NCBI RefSeq assembly: GCF_006494815.1 | Contig: NZ_CP041091.1 | Span: 248,001-312,000, forward strand | Source of the DNA: Nocardioides sambongensis | GTDB taxonomy: Bacteria; Actinomycetota; Actinomycetes; Propionibacteriales; Nocardioidaceae | Reading direction: 5' to 3' | Length of the DNA stretch: 64,000 nt | In this document: piece after piece, positions 59,726-64,000 of the stretch | Numbering within the stretch: the first letter of the stretch is position 1 | Layout: each line of letters begins with the position of its first letter | Program-made: the position numbers and the translations under genes | Notes under the pieces: generated by a model | What the model was told of the DNA's origin: nothing | Databases searched by the model: none | The model's input: the letters and a program-made list of their open reading frames with translations, nothing else

Positions 59726-59731
59726 TAGGCT
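59726..59731 (+). promoter_or_regulatory. Candidate -10 of lipoamide dehydrogenase
   Basis: TAGGCT, six bases, GTG 59738; no ribosome binding site. Confidence 0.6.
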
Positions 59732-59737
59732 GGGTCC

Positions 59738-61141
59738 GTGACCCACTTCGATGTCCTCGTCCTCGGTGCCGGCCCCGGTGGGTACGTCGCCGCGATCCGC
59801 GCCGCCCAGCTCGGCAAGTCCGTCGCCGTGGTGGAGAAGCAGTACTGGGGCGGTGTCTGCCTCAACGTCGGCTGCATCCCCTCCAAGGCGCTGCTGAAGA
59901 ACGCCGAGCTCGCCCACACGCTGACCCACGAGAAGGCCAAGTTCGGCATCGAGGGCGACGCCACGATGTCCTACTCGCCGACCCACAAGCGGTCGCGCCA
60001 GGTCAGCGCCGGCATCGTCAAGGGCGTCCACTACCTGATGAAGAAGAACAAGATCACCGAGATCGACGGCTGGGGCACCCTGACCGGCCCGAAGGCGATC
60101 GACGTGGCCGCCGACAACGGCGACGTCACCTCCTACACCTGCGACAACCTCATCATCGCCGCCGGCGCCACCGTGCGCACCGTGCCCGGCGTGGAGGTCA
60201 ACGGCAAGAACATCGTCAGCTACGAGGAGCAGATCCTCGACGAGAACCTGCCCGGGTCGATGATCATCGGTGGCTCCGGCGCGATCGGCGTCGAGTTCGC
60301 CTACGTGATGAAGAACTTCGGCGTCGACGTCACCATCGTGGAGTTCCTGGACCGGATGGTGCCGACCGAGGACGCCGACGTGTCCAAGGAGCTGGCCAAG
60401 CACTACAAGAAGCTCGGCGTGAAGGTGCTGACCTCGACCGCGGTGAAGGGCGTCGAGGACACCGGCAGCGGCGTCAAGGTCCGGGTCGCCCCGGCCGACG
60501 GGTCCGGCGAGGAGCAGGTGCTCGAGGCGGACAAGTTCCTGGCCGCCTTCGGCTTCGCCCCGCGGGTGGAGGGCTACGGCCTGGACAAGGCGGGTGTCGA
60601 GCTGACCGAGCGCGGCGCGATCGCGATCGACGACTACGGCCGCACCAACGTCGAGGGCGTCTACGCGATCGGCGACGTCACCGGCAAGTTGATGCTCGCC
60701 CACGTCGCCGAGGGCATGGGCATCGTCGCGGCGGAGACGATCGCCGGCGCGGAGACCATGCCGATCGAGTACGACTTCGTCCCGCGGGCGACGTACTGCC
60801 AGCCGCAGATCGGCTCCTTCGGCTACAGCGAGCAGCAGGCCAAGGAGCTCGGCTACGACGTCAAGACCTCGTCGTTCCCGTTCTCGGCCAACGGCAAGGC
60901 GCAGGGCCTCGGTGACGCGGTCGGCTTCGTCAAGATCGTCGCCGACGCGGAGTACAACGAGATCCTCGGTGCGCACATGATCGGCCCCGACGTGACCGAG
61001 CTGCTGCCGGTGCTCACCCTGGCGCAGAAGTGGGACCTCACCGCGGACGAGGTCGGTCGCAACGTCTTCGCGCACCCGACCCTGACCGAGTCGGTCAAGG
61101 AGGCGATCCACGGGATCGCCGGTCACATGATCAACCTCTGA
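59738..61141 (+). CDS. lpd: Dihydrolipoamide dehydrogenase (E3)
   Basis: A 467-residue FAD disulfide oxidoreductase. FAD motif GAGPGG near residue 10, redox pair in [13 protein letters not shown] (Cys 40s), NAD motif [10 protein letters not shown], and the C-terminal interface HAHPTLTE-type stretch [15 protein letters not shown] with the His-Glu pair. It reoxidises lipoamide of pyruvate and 2-oxoglutarate dehydrogenases. The next gene is a divergent relative in the same direction, but a terminator and a separate promoter lie between them. Confidence 0.95.
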   Translation: MTHFDVLVLGAGPGGYVAAIRAAQLGKSVAVVEKQYWGGVCLNVGCIPSKALLKNAELAHTLTHEKAKFGIEGDATMSYSPTHKRSRQVSAGIVKGVHYLMKKNKITEIDGWGTLTGPKAIDVAADNGDVTSYTCDNLIIAAGATVRTVPGVEVNGKNIVSYEEQILDENLPGSMIIGGSGAIGVEFAYVMKNFGVDVTIVEFLDRMVPTEDADVSKELAKHYKKLGVKVLTSTAVKGVEDTGSGVKVRVAPADGSGEEQVLEADKFLAAFGFAPRVEGYGLDKAGVELTERGAIAIDDYGRTNVEGVYAIGDVTGKLMLAHVAEGMGIVAAETIAGAETMPIEYDFVPRATYCQPQIGSFGYSEQQAKELGYDVKTSSFPFSANGKAQGLGDAVGFVKIVADAEYNEILGAHMIGPDVTELLPVLTLAQKWDLTADEVGRNVFAHPTLTESVKEAIHGIAGHMINL

Positions 61142-61179
61142 CCCGCCGCCGCGCCCGCGAGGCGCGGCCGGTCCGTCCG

Positions 61180-61210
61180 GGGCCCCGTCTCCAGCACGGA
61201 GGCGGGGTCC
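61180..61210 (+). terminator. Terminator after lipoamide dehydrogenase
   Basis: GGGCCCCGTCTCC and GGAGGCGGGGTCC pair over AGCAC; 13 base pairs with two G-U wobbles. Confidence 0.7.
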
Positions 61211-61345
61211 CGTGCGTCCTCGGGCCGTCCACCACTCGTCCCGGCGCGCGGGTGCGGCTCCGCAGCGCGGTGGGTCCGGCACGTCTCCGCCGTCGAACTC
61301 GGACCGGGCCGTCGGCCTGGACCGGCCCGGCGGGACCGGCACTGC

Positions 61346-61351
61346 AACAAT
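61346..61351 (+). promoter_or_regulatory. Candidate -10 of the LpdA-type gene
   Basis: AACAAT, seven bases, ATG 61359. An in-frame ATG overlaps the end of the hexamer at 61350, which argues for the later start if the message is leaderless. Confidence 0.4.
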
Positions 61352-61358
61352 GGCCGCC

Positions 61359-62725
61359 ATGGCACGCGTGGTGATCGTCGGTGGCGGACCTGGTGGGTAC
61401 GAGTCGGCGCTGGTCGCCGCGCAGCTGGGCGCCGAGGTCGTGGTCGTGGACTCCGACGGCATCGGAGGCTCCGCGGTGCTGACCGACTGCGTGCCCAGCA
61501 AGACGCTGATCGCCACGGCCGAGGTGATGACCGACCTGGCCGCCGCCGGCGAGCTCGGTATCCACTCCGACCCGCCGCGCGTCGACCTCGCCGACGTGAA
61601 CCGGCGGGTGAAGGCGCTGGCCCTGGCCCAGTCCGCCGACATCGGGCGACGGCTGGCCAGGGACGGGGTCACCGTGGTCCGCGGCCGTGGGCGGCTGGAC
61701 GGTCCCGGACGGGTGATCGCGGTCGCCGACGACGGCACCGAGACGCCGTACGACGCCGACGCGGTGCTGATCGCGACCGGCGCCGCTCCGCGCACCCTGC
61801 CGTCGGCGCGGCCCGACGGCGAGCGGATCCTGACCTGGGAGCAGGTCTACGACCTGGACGAGGCGCCCGAGCACCTGATCGTGGTCGGCTCGGGGTCACC
61901 GGAGCCGAGTTCGCCAGCGCCTACCAGGCCCTCGGCATCCCGGTCACCCTGGTCTCCTCCCGGGACCGGGTGCTGCCCGGTGAGGACGCCGACGCTGCGG
62001 AGCTGCTCGAGGACGTCGCGCAGCGCCGCGGGATGACCGTCCTCGGACGCTCCCGGATGGAGTCGGTGACCCGGGACGGCGACACCGTGACGGTGAGTCT
62101 CACCGACGGGCGCACGGTCACCGGGTCGCACTGCATCCTGGCGCTGGGCTCGGTGCCGAACACCGCCGGGCTCGGTCTGGAGGAGGCCGGGGTGATCCTC
62201 AAGGACGGCGGTTTCGTCAACGTCGACCGGGTCTCGCGCACCTCCGCCCGGGGGGTCTACGCCGCTGGCGACTGCACCGGCGTGCTGATGCTGGCCTCGG
62301 TGGCGGCGATGCAGGGACGCATCGCGATGTGGCACTTCCTCGGTGACGCGGTGCAGCCGCTGGACCTCTCCAAGGTCGCCTCGAACGTCTTCACCGCCCC
62401 CGAGATCGCCACCGTGGGGTGCTCCCAGCGCGCCGTCGACGCCGGCGAGATCCAGGCGGAGACGGTGAACCTGCCCCTGCGCGGCAACCCGCGGGCGAAG
62501 ATGCAGGGCGTGGCCGACGGCTTCGTCAAGCTCTTCTGCCGGCCGGGCATCGGCATCGTGGTCGGGGGAGTGGTGGTCGGTCCGCGGGCCAGCGAGCTGA
62601 TCCACCCGGTGGCGCTGGCCGTCGCGGAGTCGCTGACCGCCGACCAGCTCGCCCATGCGTTCACGGTCTATCCGTCGATGAGCGGCTCGATCGCCGAGGC
62701 CGCACGACGGCTGCACCACGCCTGA
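61359..62725 (+). CDS. lpdA: NAD(P)H quinone dehydrogenase, LpdA type (frameshift)
   Basis: About 455 residues when repaired. It resembles M. tuberculosis LpdA (Rv3303c): GGSAVLTDCVPSKTLIATAE has only the second Cys of the redox pair, so it cannot be a lipoamide dehydrogenase; the M. tuberculosis protein is an NAD(P)H quinone reductase. ILTWEQVYDLDEAPEHLIVVGSG, AAGDCTG, ASVAAMQGRIAM and YPSMSGSIAEAARRL agree closely. The frame breaks at GGGG 61892-61895, exactly in the NAD motif (GSG then VTGAEFASAYQALG). Probably limits redox cycling of quinones. Confidence 0.9.
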
Positions 62726-62733
62726 ACCGGCCC

Positions 62734-62756
62734 GCCGGGCACGTTTCGTGCCCGGC
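62734..62756 (+). terminator. Terminator after lpdA
   Basis: GCCGGGCACG pairs perfectly with CGTGCCCGGC over a TTT loop, eight bases after the stop. Confidence 0.8.
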
Positions 62757-62768
62757 CGCGGCCGGTGA

Positions 62769-62774
62769 GAGGAT
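62769..62774 (+). promoter_or_regulatory. Candidate -10 of rpiB
   Basis: GAGGAT, six bases, ATG 62781. The same hexamer and gap precede merR. It could alternatively be read as a poor ribosome binding site. Confidence 0.4.
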
Positions 62775-62780
62775 GCGCCC

Positions 62781-63278
62781 ATGCGCGTCCACCTCGGCTG
62801 CGACCACGCCGGTCTCGAACTGAAGTCCCACCTCACCGCCTGGCTGACCGACAACGGCTACCAGCCGGTCGACCACGGCCCGTTCCTCTACGACGCCCTC
62901 GACGACTACCCGGTCTTCTGCCTGCGCGCCGCCGAGGGCGTCGCCGCGGACCGGGCCGCGGGCCTGGACAGCCTCGGCGTGGTGATCGGCGGCTCCGGCA
63001 ACGGCGAGCAGATCGCGGCGAACAAGGTCGAGGGCGTCCGCGCCGCGCTGGCCTGGTCGGAGCAGACCGCCGCTCTGGCGCGCGAGCACAACGACGCCTG
63101 GGTGGTGGCGGTCGGCGGGCGGATGCACCCGCTCGAGGAGATGACCCGACTGGTGGAGGTCTTCCTCACCACCGAGTTCTCCGGCGACGAGCGGCACGTG
63201 CGGCGGATCGGTCAGATGGCCGCCTACGAGAAGACCCGCGAGCTGCCGCCGCTCCCCGCCTCGGCGCTCGATGCCTGA
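62781..63278 (+). CDS. rpiB: Ribose-5-phosphate isomerase B
   Basis: A 165-residue RpiB/LacAB-type isomerase converting ribose 5-phosphate and ribulose 5-phosphate. The start MRVHLGCDHAGLELK and the anion-loop GGSGNGEQIAANK are diagnostic; the Ser-Gly-Asn-Gly-Glu stretch in place of SGTG(I) and the conserved catalytic Glu follow the actinobacterial form. It can feed ribose phosphate from nucleosides into the pentose phosphate pathway. Its last 8 bases overlap the nei gene. Confidence 0.94.
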   Translation: MRVHLGCDHAGLELKSHLTAWLTDNGYQPVDHGPFLYDALDDYPVFCLRAAEGVAADRAAGLDSLGVVIGGSGNGEQIAANKVEGVRAALAWSEQTAALAREHNDAWVVAVGGRMHPLEEMTRLVEVFLTTEFSGDERHVRRIGQMAAYEKTRELPPLPASALDA

Positions 63279-64000
63279 GGGGCACACCCTCCACCGCCTG
63301 GCGCGCGACCTCGGCCACACCTTCGGTGGGCACACGGTCCGGGTCGGCAGCCCCCAGGGACGGTTCGAGGACGCGGCGCGCCAGCTCGACGGTGCCGACC
63401 TGCTCGGCGCCGAGGCCTGGGGCAAGCAGCTGTTCATCGGGTTCTCCGGTGAGCGGTTCGTCCACGTCCACCTCGGGCTCTACGGGACGTTCCTGGTGCA
63501 CGACGAGGTGGACGAGGTGCCACCGCCCGTCGGCCAGGTGCGGCTCCGGCTGGTCCGTCCCGCCTCCGCCACCAGGCCGGCCGGGTACGGCGACCTCCGC
63601 GGCGCCACCACCTGCGCCCTGGTCTCCACCGCCGAGCGGGACGCCGTGGTCGCCCGCTCCGGGCCGGACCCGCTGCGCGCCGACGCGGACCCGGATCGGG
63701 CCTGGCAGCGGATCCGGCGCAGCGCCGCCCCGATCGGGACGCTGCTGATGGATCAGAGCGTCCTCGCCGGCGTCGGCAACGTCTACCGGGCCGAGGTGCT
63801 CTTCCGGCACCGGATCCATCCGTTGCGACCGGGGCGCACCGTTCGGGTCTCGCAGTGGCGGGCGATCTGGGACGATCTGGTGGTGCTGATGACCGAGGGG
63901 GTGGCGACCGGACGCATCGACACCGTCCGGCCCGAGCACACCCCCGAGGCGATGGGCCGTCCGCCGCGGGTGGACGACCACGGCGGCGAGGTCTACGTCT
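63271..64000 (+). CDS. nei: Endonuclease VIII-like DNA glycosylase (partial, runs off the window)
   Basis: ATG 63271 lies inside the end of rpiB and opens a frame without stop to the window end (243 codons). The product begins MPEGHTLHRLARDLG: after removal of Met, Pro is the Schiff-base nucleophile and Glu the acid of the Fpg/Nei family. The Lys of the beta-turn is in GKQLFIGFSG; the helix-two-turn-helix has LLMDQSVLAGVGNVYRAEVLF. The zinc finger should lie past 64000. It excises oxidised pyrimidines. M. tuberculosis Nei (Rv3297) lies in the same general region as lpdA. Confidence 0.92.
   Translation, partial: MPEGHTLHRLARDLGHTFGGHTVRVGSPQGRFEDAARQLDGADLLGAEAWGKQLFIGFSGERFVHVHLGLYGTFLVHDEVDEVPPPVGQVRLRLVRPASATRPAGYGDLRGATTCALVSTAERDAVVARSGPDPLRADADPDRAWQRIRRSAAPIGTLLMDQSVLAGVGNVYRAEVLFRHRIHPLRPGRTVRVSQWRAIWDDLVVLMTEGVATGRIDTVRPEHTPEAMGRPPRVDDHGGEVYV

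Overview
The window is very GC-rich, densely packed actinobacterial chromosome. Protein signatures and gene order point to Nocardioidaceae or close relatives (a Nocardioides-like organism); this is inference. Much of the content recalls the Mycobacterium tuberculosis Rv3297-Rv3319 neighbourhood: nei, a divergent lpdA, amidohydrolase, purine nucleoside phosphorylase, pmmB-type mutase, add, deoA, cdd and sdh genes all recur here, with extra blocks inserted. I see no rRNA, tRNA, CRISPR, insertion sequence or prophage. No gene-free stretch exceeds 300 bases; the longest (about 200-240 bases) are 121-315, 5553-5792, 9317-9531, 21804-22025 and 50323-50521.

Layout. 1-5552 (+): copper delivery and respiration operon (membrane protein, PCuAC lipoprotein, Tat-exported DyP peroxidase, CopC, CopD-CtaG fusion). 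5793-9316 (-): sdhCAB. 9532-12724 (+): FdhF/YdeP-like molybdoenzyme plus fdhD, facing (-) an OFA-type oxalate/formate transporter, its 42-residue partner, a LysR regulator and a GT4 glycosyltransferase. 16814-21803 (+): mutA-mutB-meaB (methylmalonyl-CoA). 22026-24494 (+): secreted propeller protein and M20 amidohydrolase. 24644-34264: nucleoside uptake and salvage (BMP lipoprotein, ABC ATPase, two permeases, cdd, a P450, deoA, divergent MaoC protein, add). 34292-42128 (-): C39-like protein, uridine-kinase-like protein, two aldehyde dehydrogenases, deoC, phospho-sugar mutase, and an aldo/keto reductase with its MerR regulator. 42248-47491: two SDRs divergent from an FMO-TetR-hydrolase operon. 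47548-49608: GntP-like permease and a DinB protein. 49654-57558: heme use (heme oxygenase divergent from hmuTUV and three surface proteins with HtaA or related domains). 57618-64000: TetR, purine nucleoside phosphorylase, gamma-glutamylcyclotransferase-like protein, lipoamide dehydrogenase, LpdA quinone reductase, rpiB and the start of an endonuclease VIII-like gene.

Functionally, the nucleoside genes form an almost complete route: import, deamination (cdd, add), phosphorolysis (deoA, PNP), pentose phosphate isomerisation (mutase, rpiB), cleavage by deoC, and oxidation of the acetaldehyde by aldehyde dehydrogenase.

Two window-wide features stand out. First, fourteen genes are broken by sixteen apparent one-base losses, every one inside a G or C run; restoring one base each gives full-length proteins, so uncorrected sequencing error is far more likely than gene decay. 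Second, many genes start 6-8 bases after a TAnnnT-like hexamer, often TAGGCT, with no ribosome binding site, which suggests widespread leaderless transcription.
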